Assembly (NCBI GenBank): GCA_945867875.1
Contig: CAMBJF010000020.1
Coordinates: 1-21,703 of the forward strand
Direction: 5' to 3'
Length of the DNA: 21,703 bases
From: an uncultured Ruminococcus sp.
GTDB lineage: Bacteria > Bacillota > Clostridia > Oscillospirales > Ruminococcaceae
Positions 14,013-21,647 of this stretch are shown here, in pieces. The position numbers and the translations under genes are program-made. The notes under the pieces were generated by a model, which was not told the DNA's origin, ran no database searches, and worked only from the letters and a program-made list of their open reading frames with translations. Numbering within the stretch: the stretch's first letter is position 1; every line of letters starts with the position of its first letter.

Positions 14013-14552
14013 TCAATAATTTTCTTCGCTTATCTCAAAATAGCTCTTGGGGTGATTGCAGACGGGACATACCTCGGGAGCCTTTGTGCCGACGATGATA
14101 TGACCGCAGTTGCGGCACTCCCATATCTTGACCTCGCTCTTTTCAAAAACAGCGGCGGTCTCAACATTTTTCAGCAGTGCACGGTAGCGCTCCTCGTGAT
14201 GCTTCTCGATAGCGCCCACCATACGGAATTTCTTTGCAAGCTCGGTGAAGCCCTCAGCTTCGGCAGTCTTGGCAAAGTCCTCATACATATCGGTCCACTC
14301 GTAATTCTCGCCGTCAGCGGCAGCTGCAAGGTTGTCGGCGGTGCTGCCGATGCCCTGAAGCTCCTTGAACCACATTTTTGCGTGCTCCTTTTCGTTGTCG
14401 GCAGTTTTGAGGAAAATTGCGGCTATCTGCTCAAAGCCCTCTTTTTTTGCCACGGAGGAGAAATATGTATATTTGTTTCTTGCCTGAGATTCGCCTGCGA
14501 AAGCGGCTTCAAGGTTCTTTTCAGTCTGAGTTCCTGCGTATTTTGATGCCAT
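14013..14552 (-). CDS. rbr: Rubrerythrin
   Basis: 179 residues. The ferritin-like di-iron domain has Glu21, the ExxH pairs ENEKEH-type (Glu54/His57) and EKHHE (Glu116/His119). The C-terminal rubredoxin domain has CRNC (146-149) and CPVC (162-165) for an Fe(SCys)4 centre. It reduces hydrogen peroxide in anaerobes using electrons from NADH via rubredoxin partners, and marks the host as an anaerobe. The longer open frame up to 14648 is rejected because it would start inside the promoter; AAAGGAA lies 10 bases before ATG 14552. Confidence 0.96.
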   Translation of the reverse strand: MASKYAGTQTEKNLEAAFAGESQARNKYTYFSSVAKKEGFEQIAAIFLKTADNEKEHAKMWFKELQGIGSTADNLAAAADGENYEWTDMYEDFAKTAEAEGFTELAKKFRMVGAIEKHHEERYRALLKNVETAAVFEKSEVKIWECRNCGHIIVGTKAPEVCPVCNHPKSYFEISEENY

Positions 14553-14619
14553 ATAAGTACCATTCCTTTCATTTTGCAGAGCACATCTTTGGTATGTTCT
14601 GCTGTAAATATCAAGTATT

Positions 14620-14648
14620 ATTATACATTGATTTGTAAGAAATGTCAA
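14620..14648 (-). promoter_or_regulatory. Consensus sigma-A promoter of rubrerythrin
   Basis: On the minus strand TTGACA (14648-14643), 17 bases, TATAAT (14625-14620): a perfect consensus pair. The start would be near 14613, giving a 60-base leader with a bulged stem formed by GCAGA and TCTGC arms (14577-14603). The -10 sits in GTATAATAATAC, a near-palindrome that could be a regulator site. Confidence 0.88.
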
Positions 14649-14698
14649 TGAATAGAACGTGAAATATTAGTATAAGACTATTGACAGAGGGAAATATA

Positions 14699-15406
14699 AT
14701 GGAACTTGATATGAAAAGCTTCAAGCGTGCTCTTCTGCTGGGAGCACTGGGTGCAATGCTTATGACGGCGGGAGACCTTTCTCTGAGCCTTATCGCTCCA
14801 AGCAATTCGGACAGCGGGCTGTATGCGAGGAAAGCCTATATGAACGGCAGCTACGGACTGTGGAGACCCGTTTTCCTGCTCATAACGGGAATACCGGGAA
14901 TGTTCTTTTATTACTTTGGTGTCAGGGCAATGCACGATATGATAAAGCCCGAATGCAAAAAGCTCCGTTTTCTCATAAAATACGGCGGTCTGGGCTACAT
15001 ATGCTCAGGTGCGGCGCTTCACTTTTTCGTCGGCTCACTTTCCTACTGGGTCGCCGCTCTTACCCCCGAATTTGACAGAGAAACGGCTCTGAGGATAGTT
15101 GACAGCTACTATGACAGATTTATTGGCGGGGAATATCTCCTTTACATTCCCATAGCCGCACTTATGCTGGGAAGTTTTGCCGCCGTTGTTACGGGACGCA
15201 CGGCACTCCCTAAGAAAATGGCGGTGTTCCACGCACTTACGTGGCAGATAATACTTGTTTCTATCCCTCACATACGTATGCTCTTCTCACCTGATATCAT
15301 CACTGCGGATTATGCTTTCAGCCAGTCATCGGGCAATGCAGCAGCGGTCATAATGTTTATTGCCTGCTTTATTTGGACGGTGAAGAGTGAGAAAAGGGGC
15401 GGTTGA
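14699..15406 (+). CDS. Six-TM membrane protein of unknown function (possibly DUF6796-like)
   Basis: 235 residues, six likely membrane segments (about 10-32, 54-78, 92-118, 144-165, 175-195, 211-228). LLLGALGAMLMTAGDLSLSL at the start and a conserved-looking FYYFGVRAMHDMIKP are the most distinctive parts; similar small polytopic proteins in Firmicutes are annotated as DUF6796, but I recall this rather than having searched. No catalytic or transporter motif is clear. ATG 14699 is chosen over TTG 14681 because AGAGGGA (14686-14692) lies 6 bases upstream. It is divergent from rubrerythrin and appears monocistronic, ending before a hairpin terminator at 15446-15478. Confidence 0.75.
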   Translation: MELDMKSFKRALLLGALGAMLMTAGDLSLSLIAPSNSDSGLYARKAYMNGSYGLWRPVFLLITGIPGMFFYYFGVRAMHDMIKPECKKLRFLIKYGGLGYICSGAALHFFVGSLSYWVAALTPEFDRETALRIVDSYYDRFIGGEYLLYIPIAALMLGSFAAVVTGRTALPKKMAVFHALTWQIILVSIPHIRMLFSPDIITADYAFSQSSGNAAAVIMFIACFIWTVKSEKRGG

Positions 15407-15445
15407 ATGGTATGGCTCTCTCGTAAGCTCGGGGAGTTGCTTTGT

Positions 15446-15472
15446 CAAAAACGTTCCACCGGAACGTTTTTG
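15446..15472. terminator. Symmetric hairpin terminator after the six-TM gene
   Basis: CAAAAACGTTCC (15446-15457), ACC loop, GGAACGTTTTTG (15461-15472): a perfect 12-bp stem whose ends supply an A-run and a T-run, so it can act in both directions. It starts 40 bases after the stop of the upstream gene and borders the hairpin array that follows. Confidence 0.65.
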
Positions 15473-15500
15473 AGGGTAAGTTTATTGGGGTCTGTTAAAA

Positions 15501-15648
15501 GGGGGTGCGGTCTTGTTCGCACCCCCTCGAAATGCTTTCGCATTTCTCACCCCTTGCTCCGTTTTTTTGAAATAAGGGGATTTCGCCCTCTGCGGAGGGC
15601 GACCAAAGTGCGCCGCCCTTTGGAAACCCGCCACCTTTGAAAAGGTGG
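15501..15648. repeat. Array of consecutive hairpins (probable dispersed intergenic element)
   Basis: At least six stems follow each other: GGGGGTGCG/CGCACCCCC (15501-15526), GAAATGC/GCATTTC (15529-15546), CCCCTT/AAGGGG (15550-15579, long loop), TCGCCCTC/GAGGGCGA (15583-15602), CCAAAG/CTTTGG (15603-15623) and CCACCTTT/AAAGGTGG (15631-15648). No protein-like frame is supported here. The base composition is more GC-rich and patterned than neighbouring intergenic DNA. It resembles hairpin-rich repeats I associate with ruminococcal genomes; copy number cannot be judged here. Confidence 0.65.
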
Positions 15649-15708
15649 ACGAAACTTTTACCTTTGTGTTTATTTGTACAACTTTTTTTATTTTGCTCGC
15701 TTCTCTGT

Positions 15709-15737
15709 TTGACAATATCTGCAAGATATGATATAAT
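15709..15737 (+). promoter_or_regulatory. Perfect sigma-A promoter of purB with extended -10
   Basis: TTGACA (15709-15714), 17 bases, TATAAT (15732-15737) preceded by TGA, the extended -10. The start near 15744 gives a 33-base leader, too short for a purine riboswitch. Confidence 0.9.
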
Positions 15738-15776
15738 AACTATATCATTTATGCTCTGAAAGGAAGTTAATTTAAA

Positions 15777-17213
15777 ATGAAGGATACAAGCACCTACGAA
15801 TCCCCTTTCTGCACCCGTTACGCAAGCAAGGAGATGCAGTATATTTTCTCCGCTGACAAGAAGTTCACAACCTGGAGACGTCTCTGGGTAGCTCTCGCCA
15901 GAGCTGAGATGAAGCTCGGTCTCCCCGTTACTCAGGAGCAGGTAGATGAGCTTGAAGCAAATATCGACAACATCGACTATGAATGCGCCGCAGAGCGTGA
16001 GAAGCTCGTTCGCCACGATGTTATGGCTCACGTTTACACCTACGGTCAGGTCTGCCCCAAGGCTGCGGGCATCATTCACCTTGGTGCTACCTCCTGCTAT
16101 GTGGGCGACAACACCGACATCATCGTTATGAGGGACGCTATGCAGGTAGTCCTCAAAAAGCTTGTTACCGTTATCGCTCAGCTTTCCGCATTCGCTGAGA
16201 AGTACAAGGATATGCCCGCTCTGGCATACACACATCTCCAGCCCGCACAGCTTACCACCGTGGGCAAGAGAGCAACTCTGTGGATAAATGAGCTGCTTAT
16301 GGACCTTGACGAGCTTGAATACCGCATCAAGAACCTGAAACTCCTGGGCTCCAAGGGCACAACAGGCACACAGGCTTCCTTCAAGGAGCTTTTCGAGGGC
16401 GATTCCGCAAAGGTCAAGGAGCTTGAAAGAATGATAGCTGAGGAAATGGGCTTTGACGCTGTTGTTCCCGTTTCCGGTCAGACCTATTCAAGAAAGATAG
16501 ATTCCCAGATAATAAACACCCTCGGCAACATCGCTCAGTCCGCTATGAAGTTCGCAAACGATATGAGAATTCTCCAGAACTTCAAGGAAATGGAAGAGCC
16601 CTTCGAGAAAAATCAGATTGGTTCCTCCGCAATGCCCTACAAGAGAAATCCTATGCGCTGCGAGAGAATAACCGCCCTTGCAAGATACCTTATGATAGAC
16701 ACACTGAATCCTGCATTCACCGCAGGCACACAGTGGTTCGAGAGAACTCTCGATGACTCCGCTAACAAGAGAATTTCCGTTGCAGAGGGCTTCCTCGCCT
16801 GCGACGCTATCCTCAACATTATGATAAACGTGACCGCAAACCCTGTGGTATATCCCAAGGTCATTCGTCAGAGAATTATGCGTGAGCTTCCCTTTATGGC
16901 TTCCGAGAACATTATGATGGACGCTGTCAAGAAGGGCGGAAACCGTCAGGAGCTTCACGAAAAGATTCGTACCTACGCTATGGAGGCCGGAAAGCAGGTC
17001 AAGGAAGAGGGTCTTGAAAATGACCTTATCGAGCGTATCCTTGCAGACCCCTCATTCGGTCTCAAGCGTGAGGATATCGAAGCTGTTCTCGTTCCCGAAA
17101 ACTACACAGGCAGAAGCTCCGAGCAGGTCACAGAGTTCCTTGCAGAGTGCGTAAAGCCTGTTCTTGACAAGTACAGCAGTCTTACCCACGAGTCCGCAGA
17201 GATAAACGTATAA
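15777..17213 (+). CDS. purB: Adenylosuccinate lyase
   Basis: 478 residues. Cleaves SAICAR to AICAR and adenylosuccinate to AMP in purine synthesis; cytoplasmic homotetramer. The superfamily signature GSSAMPYKRNP is at 282-292 with the catalytic serine, HLGATS (101-106) and YTHLQPAQ (His153, general acid) are intact. It is longer than the B. subtilis enzyme (about 430) and its blocks (such as KAAGIIHLGATSCYVGDNTD and EMEEPFEKNQIGSSAMPYKR) match the animal-type clade as I remember human ADSL. A strong promoter and AAAGGAAG ribosome-binding site, plus a narrow codon set, suggest high expression. It stands alone, away from other pur genes in this window, with a terminator at 17227-17258. Confidence 0.97.
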   Translation: MKDTSTYESPFCTRYASKEMQYIFSADKKFTTWRRLWVALARAEMKLGLPVTQEQVDELEANIDNIDYECAAEREKLVRHDVMAHVYTYGQVCPKAAGIIHLGATSCYVGDNTDIIVMRDAMQVVLKKLVTVIAQLSAFAEKYKDMPALAYTHLQPAQLTTVGKRATLWINELLMDLDELEYRIKNLKLLGSKGTTGTQASFKELFEGDSAKVKELERMIAEEMGFDAVVPVSGQTYSRKIDSQIINTLGNIAQSAMKFANDMRILQNFKEMEEPFEKNQIGSSAMPYKRNPMRCERITALARYLMIDTLNPAFTAGTQWFERTLDDSANKRISVAEGFLACDAILNIMINVTANPVVYPKVIRQRIMRELPFMASENIMMDAVKKGGNRQELHEKIRTYAMEAGKQVKEEGLENDLIERILADPSFGLKREDIEAVLVPENYTGRSSEQVTEFLAECVKPVLDKYSSLTHESAEINV

Positions 17214-17226
17214 TCAATAACTTTTC

Positions 17227-17258
17227 TCCGCCCTGTCCCAAGGTAGGGCGGAATTTTT
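17227..17258 (+). terminator. Terminator of purB
   Basis: TCCGCCCT (17227-17234) and AGGGCGGA (17245-17252) form an 8-bp stem with a 10-base loop, followed by ATTTTT. It begins 14 bases after the purB stop. Confidence 0.85.
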
Positions 17259-17314
17259 GTATATATGCACAAAAATACAGCCTATATTTATTGACTTATT
17301 ATGTTTTTTCGTGG

Positions 17315-17323
17315 TTATCCACA
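17315..17323 (+). promoter_or_regulatory. Perfect consensus DnaA box
   Basis: TTATCCACA, the strict DnaA consensus, lies 24 bases upstream of the -35 of the pullulanase promoter and is part of a small dyad GTGGTTATCCAC. I noticed no second box nearby, so it is not a replication origin. It could be a regulatory DnaA site or chance. Confidence 0.4.
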
Positions 17324-17346
17324 GAAATCCCGCCGTATTTTGGGAC

Positions 17347-17375
17347 TTTACAAAATCGTGAAAATGTTATATAAT
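17347..17375 (+). promoter_or_regulatory. Sigma-A promoter of the pullulanase operon
   Basis: TTTACA (17347-17352, 5 of 6), 17 bases, TATAAT (17370-17375). The start near 17382 leaves a 50-base leader to ATG 17432. No CcpA-like cre site was recognised in the surrounding region. Confidence 0.82.
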
Positions 17376-17431
17376 AGTATTGATTATTGTTACCGATTTC
17401 AGACAGATTTCAGATAGAAAGGGTCATGCCA

Positions 17432-19378
17432 ATGTTTTTCGATGTGGATAAAAAATATGCCTATACGGGGGACGATCTCGGAGCAAATTATTCTAAGGAC
17501 AACACTGTTTTCAAGCTATGGTCTCCTCTGGCAAACGATGCGGCTGTGCTTTTGTACAGGACCTGCACCGATGAAAAGCCATACCGCCGTATGCCTATGG
17601 AAAAAAGCAGGAACGGCGTGTGGGAAAAGGTGGCTCACGGCGACCTGAACGGCGTTTACTACACCTATGAGATACGCCACGATGACATCACGGAGGAAAC
17701 TATTGACATCTATGCCCGCAGCGCAGGGGTAAACGGCGTTATGGGTATGGTCATTGACCTTGAAGAGACAAATCCCGCAGGCTGGCACAACTATCACCCC
17801 GAGCCTATGAACTCCTATGCGGACGCAGTTATCTACGAAATGCACGTCCGTGACTTTTCCATTGACAAGAGCGGCAATTTCTGCTACAAGGGCAGATTTC
17901 TCGCCTTTGTGGAAAAAGGCCTTATGAATGACGCAGGCGACAGCGTGGGCATCGACCACTTGAAAGACCTTGGCATCACCCACGTTCATCTTATGCCCTG
18001 CTTCGATTTCCAGACCGTTGATGAATCCGAGATACACAAGCCGCAGTTCAACTGGGGCTATGACCCGCTGAATTTCAATCTTCCCGAAGGCTCATATTCC
18101 ACAAATCCCTATGACGGACGGGCAAGAGTGGCTGAGTTCAAGCGCCTTGTCCACGCTCTCCACTGTCAGGGAATAAAAGTGGTAATGGACGTGGTATATA
18201 ACCACACCTTCGCCACTGCGGACTCACCCTTCAACAAGACCTTCCCCAAGTATTTCTACCGTCTCTGGGGCGCTCACGGCGAATATTTCTCCAACGGCTC
18301 AGGCTGCGGAAATGAAATTGCCACAGAGCGCATTATGGTGAGAAAATTCATTATCGACAGCCTTGTCTACTGGGCTACCGAATACAAGATAGACGGCTTC
18401 CGCTTTGACCTTATGGGCCTTTATGACATTGAGACCATAAACGAAGCATACGAGCGTCTCCACGCCATAAATCCCGACATAATTATGTACGGCGAGGGCT
18501 GGACAGGCGGCGATTCTCCCCTTATCGACGCAAAGAGATGCATGAAGCTAAATGCCCGCCACACCCCCAACATCGCATATTTCAGCGATGATTTCCGTGA
18601 CACCGTAAAGGGCAACAACTTTGAAAACAAGAGCCGTGGATATGTTAACGGCGCTCAGGGCGTTGAGGATTACGTCAAGGAAATCATGTGCGGACGCATT
18701 CCCCACCCACAGATACCCAATCTCACAAAATATGCTTGGGCAATTTCTCCCTGTCAGACCGTAAATTACGTTGAGGCTCACGATAACCTTACCCTCTGGG
18801 ATAAGCTTGCCTACACAAACCCCACCGAGTCTATCGAAGCAAGAAAGCAGATGGATAAAATGGCGGCGGCAATGGTGTTCCTCTCTCAGGGCATACCGTT
18901 TATTCAGGCAGGTCAGGAATTTCTGCGCTCAAAGCCCCTCCCCGGCGGCGCATATGACCATAACAGCTATCACTCCCCCGACATCGTAAACAGCATCAAA
19001 TGGAACAGAAAGACCGAGTTCAAGGACGTTTACGAGTATTACAGAGGTCTTATCGAGTTCAGAAAGGCTCACTCCGCACTCAGAATGTCCACAGCGGAGG
19101 ACATCGGCAGGAATATGAAGTTCTTCGACCGTCTCCCTCAGAGAGTTGTGGGCTTCGGGCTGTATAATGACTGCGAGCTTGAAGAAATGGTAGTTTTCTT
19201 AAACCCCTCCCCCGACCCCATAACGCTCCACGCTTTTGAAGAGCTGAATGTTTACATTGATGGCGAAAGAGCCGGAAATACTCCTCTCTACACCGTCAAC
19301 GGCGACTATACAATAAAGCCCCGCTCCGTAATGGTAATGGGCAAGCCGTACAGCAAGGCTGAAACGATAGGTCAGTAA
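17432..19378 (+). CDS. pulA: Type I pullulanase / glycogen debranching enzyme (GH13_14)
   Basis: 648 residues. Hydrolyses alpha-1,6 branch links in pullulan, glycogen or starch-derived dextrins. An N-terminal CBM48-like domain (about 15-110) precedes the GH13 barrel. The type I pullulanase motif appears as FNWGYDP (206-212); conserved regions are DVVYNHTF (253-260), DGFRFDLMG (nucleophile Asp326), MYGEGW (acid/base Glu355) and VEAHDNLT (Asp451). There is no signal peptide, so it acts inside the cell on stored glycogen or imported oligosaccharides. ATG 17432 has AGAAAGGG 8 bases upstream and is preferred to ATG 17426 or TTG 17387. A two-component system starts 28 bases downstream with no terminator between, suggesting cotranscription. 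Confidence 0.95.
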   Translation: MFFDVDKKYAYTGDDLGANYSKDNTVFKLWSPLANDAAVLLYRTCTDEKPYRRMPMEKSRNGVWEKVAHGDLNGVYYTYEIRHDDITEETIDIYARSAGVNGVMGMVIDLEETNPAGWHNYHPEPMNSYADAVIYEMHVRDFSIDKSGNFCYKGRFLAFVEKGLMNDAGDSVGIDHLKDLGITHVHLMPCFDFQTVDESEIHKPQFNWGYDPLNFNLPEGSYSTNPYDGRARVAEFKRLVHALHCQGIKVVMDVVYNHTFATADSPFNKTFPKYFYRLWGAHGEYFSNGSGCGNEIATERIMVRKFIIDSLVYWATEYKIDGFRFDLMGLYDIETINEAYERLHAINPDIIMYGEGWTGGDSPLIDAKRCMKLNARHTPNIAYFSDDFRDTVKGNNFENKSRGYVNGAQGVEDYVKEIMCGRIPHPQIPNLTKYAWAISPCQTVNYVEAHDNLTLWDKLAYTNPTESIEARKQMDKMAAAMVFLSQGIPFIQAGQEFLRSKPLPGGAYDHNSYHSPDIVNSIKWNRKTEFKDVYEYYRGLIEFRKAHSALRMSTAEDIGRNMKFFDRLPQRVVGFGLYNDCELEEMVVFLNPSPDPITLHAFEELNVYIDGERAGNTPLYTVNGDYTIKPRSVMVMGKPYSKAETIGQ

Positions 19379-19406
19379 GAATAAGAAAGAAAGGACGAAA
19401 ACCAAA

Positions 19407-20126
19407 ATGAAAAGAATACTTGTCTGCGAGGACGAGGACGTTATAAGAGACTTTGTGGTGATAAACCTTAAAAGAGCAGGCTATGACGTGGTAGATGTGA
19501 ACTGCGGCGAAAAGACTCTCGAGGTCTTTAACGAGGAAAACGGCAATTTTGACATTGCCCTCCTCGATATTATGATGCCGGGCATTGACGGCTTTCAGGT
19601 CTGCAAGGAGCTGAGAAAAAAGAGCAGCACTATCGGCATAATAATGCTTTCCGCCAAAACTCAGGAAATGGACAAGGTAAGCGGTCTTATGCTTGGCGCA
19701 GATGACTACATAACAAAGCCATTCTCCCCCTCCGAGCTTACCGCACGAATCGATGCTGTTTACAGAAGAGTAAGTATGTCCTTTGTCAAGGAGGAAAAAT
19801 CCCCCATTATCACATCGGGACCGTTTTCACTTAACACCAAGAGCAGGACTGTTGCCAAAAATGGCGAGAACATCGAGCTTACTCAGGTGGAATATCAGAT
19901 ACTGGAATACTTTATGAACAATCAGAACACCGCCCTTGACCGCACAAGTATCCTCAATCACATCTGGGGCGACGGCTATTTCGGTGACGACAAGATAGTT
20001 GACGTTAACATCAGACGACTGAGAATGAAGCTGGAGGACGTCCCCTCCAATCCCAAGTATATCGCTACGATATGGGGCTTCGGCTACAAGTGGTGCGGCG
20101 ACGGCAAGGCTGACGAGAAGAAATAA
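19407..20126 (+). CDS. Response regulator, OmpR/PhoB family
   Basis: 239 residues. Receiver domain (1-120) with acidic pocket Glu8/Asp9, phospho-acceptor Asp54 in LLDIMMPGIDGF, Ser82 and Lys104 (TKPFSPSEL). The C-terminal winged helix (about 135-232) ends in VDVNIRRLRMKLED and YIATIWGFGYKW, typical of the OmpR/PhoB group that binds tandem direct repeats. AAAGGA precedes the ATG by about 11 bases. It pairs with the kinase 17 bases downstream. Possible targets cannot be read from sequence, though phased repeats of the sort this family binds lie at 9335-9375. Confidence 0.96.
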   Translation: MKRILVCEDEDVIRDFVVINLKRAGYDVVDVNCGEKTLEVFNEENGNFDIALLDIMMPGIDGFQVCKELRKKSSTIGIIMLSAKTQEMDKVSGLMLGADDYITKPFSPSELTARIDAVYRRVSMSFVKEEKSPIITSGPFSLNTKSRTVAKNGENIELTQVEYQILEYFMNNQNTALDRTSILNHIWGDGYFGDDKIVDVNIRRLRMKLEDVPSNPKYIATIWGFGYKWCGDGKADEKK

Positions 20127-20128
20127 TC

Positions 20129-20137
20129 AGGGAGGCG
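20129..20137 (+). promoter_or_regulatory. Ribosome-binding site that points to an AUA start
   Basis: AGGGAGGCG is a strong Shine-Dalgarno sequence whose best-spaced downstream codon in the kinase frame is ATA at 20144. The first usual start codon in frame, TTG 20192, is more than 50 bases away and has no ribosome-binding site. Confidence 0.7.
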
Positions 20138-20143
20138 GCGGCG

Positions 20144-21550
20144 ATAAAAAGGTCAAGAGCCACCATTACCCGAAGATGGCTTGTAAACAGCTTGGGCGCA
20201 ATTTTCCTTGTGCTTATGAGCGTGCTGCTGGCGTTTTCGGTCTTTATCAATTTTTATTACTACAACTCCGCAAAGCAGTACATAAGTTCAAGGCTCAATA
20301 TGGTCTCGGGAATGCTTTCCCAGTATTATGCGGACAATCCCTCCAGCTTCACCTCCGAGGTGCGCTCCATTGTGGAAAACTGGTCGGACAAGAACCGAAT
20401 GGAGCTTATGACCGTAAGCGGCAGCGGACAGGTATCAATGACATCATCGGGCTTTGCGCCCACCTTTGACGTGTTGACGCAGGACTATTACGATGCCCTG
20501 AAAAGCGGCAGCTCGGGCACATTCACAGGCAGGCTGCCCTCAGGCGAAAAGGTCATTGCCATAAGCATCGTCACCCCCGACACCGCAGGAGAATTCAGCG
20601 TTATCCGAATTATGGCGTCCACCGCAAGGATAGACAGGCACATCGCCTCTCTTATCATAATTGCGGCTGTCACATTCGGAGCCATTCTTTCACTGATGAT
20701 GTTTTCGGGAATGTATTTCGTAAAGTCCATCGTGCTCCCCGTAAGGCAGCTTGGTGCTACCGCAAGACGGTATGCACGGGGAGATTTCTCGGTGAGAATG
20801 CCCGTTCAGTCCGATGACGAGATAGGCGAGCTTTGCGAGATAATCAACAAAATGGCAGACGAGCTTTCGCAGTCGGAGGCAATGAGAAACGAGTTCATCT
20901 CAGGCGTTTCCCACGAGCTGAGAACGCCCCTCACCGCCATAAAGGGCTGGGCGGAAACTATCGGTTCAATGCCCGATGACAGCGAAACTATCGTCAAGGG
21001 AATGAGGGTAATAACCTCGGAGACCGAGCGTCTTTCCGAAATGGTGGAGGAGCTTCTGGATTTCTCCCGAATGCAGAACGGAAAATTCACCCTCACAAAG
21101 GGAAATGTGGACATACTTGCAGAGCTTGGGGACGCTGTTCTCATATATACCGAAAAGGCGAAAAAAGAGGGCATCGAGCTTGTTTATGCCGAACCTGAGG
21201 ATCTGCCTGCGGTATATGGCGACAGAAACAGGCTGAGACAGGTTTTCATCAACGTTATCGACAACGCAATAAAATATTCGGAAAAGGGCGGGCTTGTCAC
21301 CGTTCAGGCTATCCTTGCCGATGAAAACAGGATTGAGATAGAGGTCAGCGACACGGGCTGCGGCATTTCCCCCGAGGATCTGCCCAAGATAAAGACGAAA
21401 TTTTTCCGTGCAAACCACAACAAACGTGGCTCGGGAATAGGTCTTGCGGTAGCTGACGAGATAATCACTATGCACAGCGGCACACTTGAGGTTTTCAGCG
21501 AACAGGGTATGGGAACTACGGTGGTCATTATGCTGCCTGTGAAAAAATAA
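20144..21550 (+). CDS. Sensor histidine kinase with apparent AUA start
   Basis: 468 residues if translation starts at ATA 20144 (MKRSRATITRRWLVNSLGAI). TM1 is about 17-37, an external sensor region about 38-167, TM2 about 168-192, then HAMP, a HisKA helix with His257 in SHELRTP, and HATPase_c with N-box (INVIDNAIKY, about 369-378), G1 DTGCGI (403-408) and G2 GSGIGL (429-434). All catalytic motifs are intact. Start choice is the odd point: a strong AGGGAGG lies 8 bases before ATA, while the first ordinary start (TTG 20192) would remove the basic residues before TM1 and has no ribosome-binding site. Partner of the upstream response regulator; the signal is unknown. Confidence 0.9.
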   Translation: MKRSRATITRRWLVNSLGAIFLVLMSVLLAFSVFINFYYYNSAKQYISSRLNMVSGMLSQYYADNPSSFTSEVRSIVENWSDKNRMELMTVSGSGQVSMTSSGFAPTFDVLTQDYYDALKSGSSGTFTGRLPSGEKVIAISIVTPDTAGEFSVIRIMASTARIDRHIASLIIIAAVTFGAILSLMMFSGMYFVKSIVLPVRQLGATARRYARGDFSVRMPVQSDDEIGELCEIINKMADELSQSEAMRNEFISGVSHELRTPLTAIKGWAETIGSMPDDSETIVKGMRVITSETERLSEMVEELLDFSRMQNGKFTLTKGNVDILAELGDAVLIYTEKAKKEGIELVYAEPEDLPAVYGDRNRLRQVFINVIDNAIKYSEKGGLVTVQAILADENRIEIEVSDTGCGISPEDLPKIKTKFFRANHNKRGSGIGLAVADEIITMHSGTLEVFSEQGMGTTVVIMLPVKK

Positions 21551-21557
21551 CCCATTA

Positions 21558-21647
21558 TTATCCCCGCTTTGAAAGTGGGGATAAATTTCAGACCTCAGCC
21601 AAAAATGCTGAAAGCTGAGGAAAAGCTTGTCATAAAACTGAGCTTTT
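21558..21647 (+). terminator. Three tandem hairpins after the kinase gene
   Basis: TTATCCCC/GGGGATAA (21558-21584) with an inner CTTT/AAAG extension, CCTCAGC/GCTGAGG (21593-21620) and AAAAGCT/AGCTTTT (21621-21647). None has a long T-run, though the third ends in TTTT. They probably end the pullulanase-kinase transcript. The last 56 bases of the window show no gene. Confidence 0.5.

Noticed and set aside
14553..14648. Longer N-terminus for rubrerythrin
   Set aside because: It would begin inside a perfect -35/-10 promoter, upstream of the transcript start; the family begins at the ATG at 14552.
15407..15640. 77-residue open frame after the six-TM gene
   Set aside because: It runs through the terminator and hairpin array, is rich in Arg and Leu, has no ribosome-binding site and no start in a sensible place.
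15738..15776. Purine riboswitch before purB
   Set aside because: The leader is only about 33 bases and has no three-way junction elements.
17311..17323. Replication origin
   Set aside because: I noticed only one DnaA box, with no AT-rich unwinding region and no dnaA/dnaN genes.
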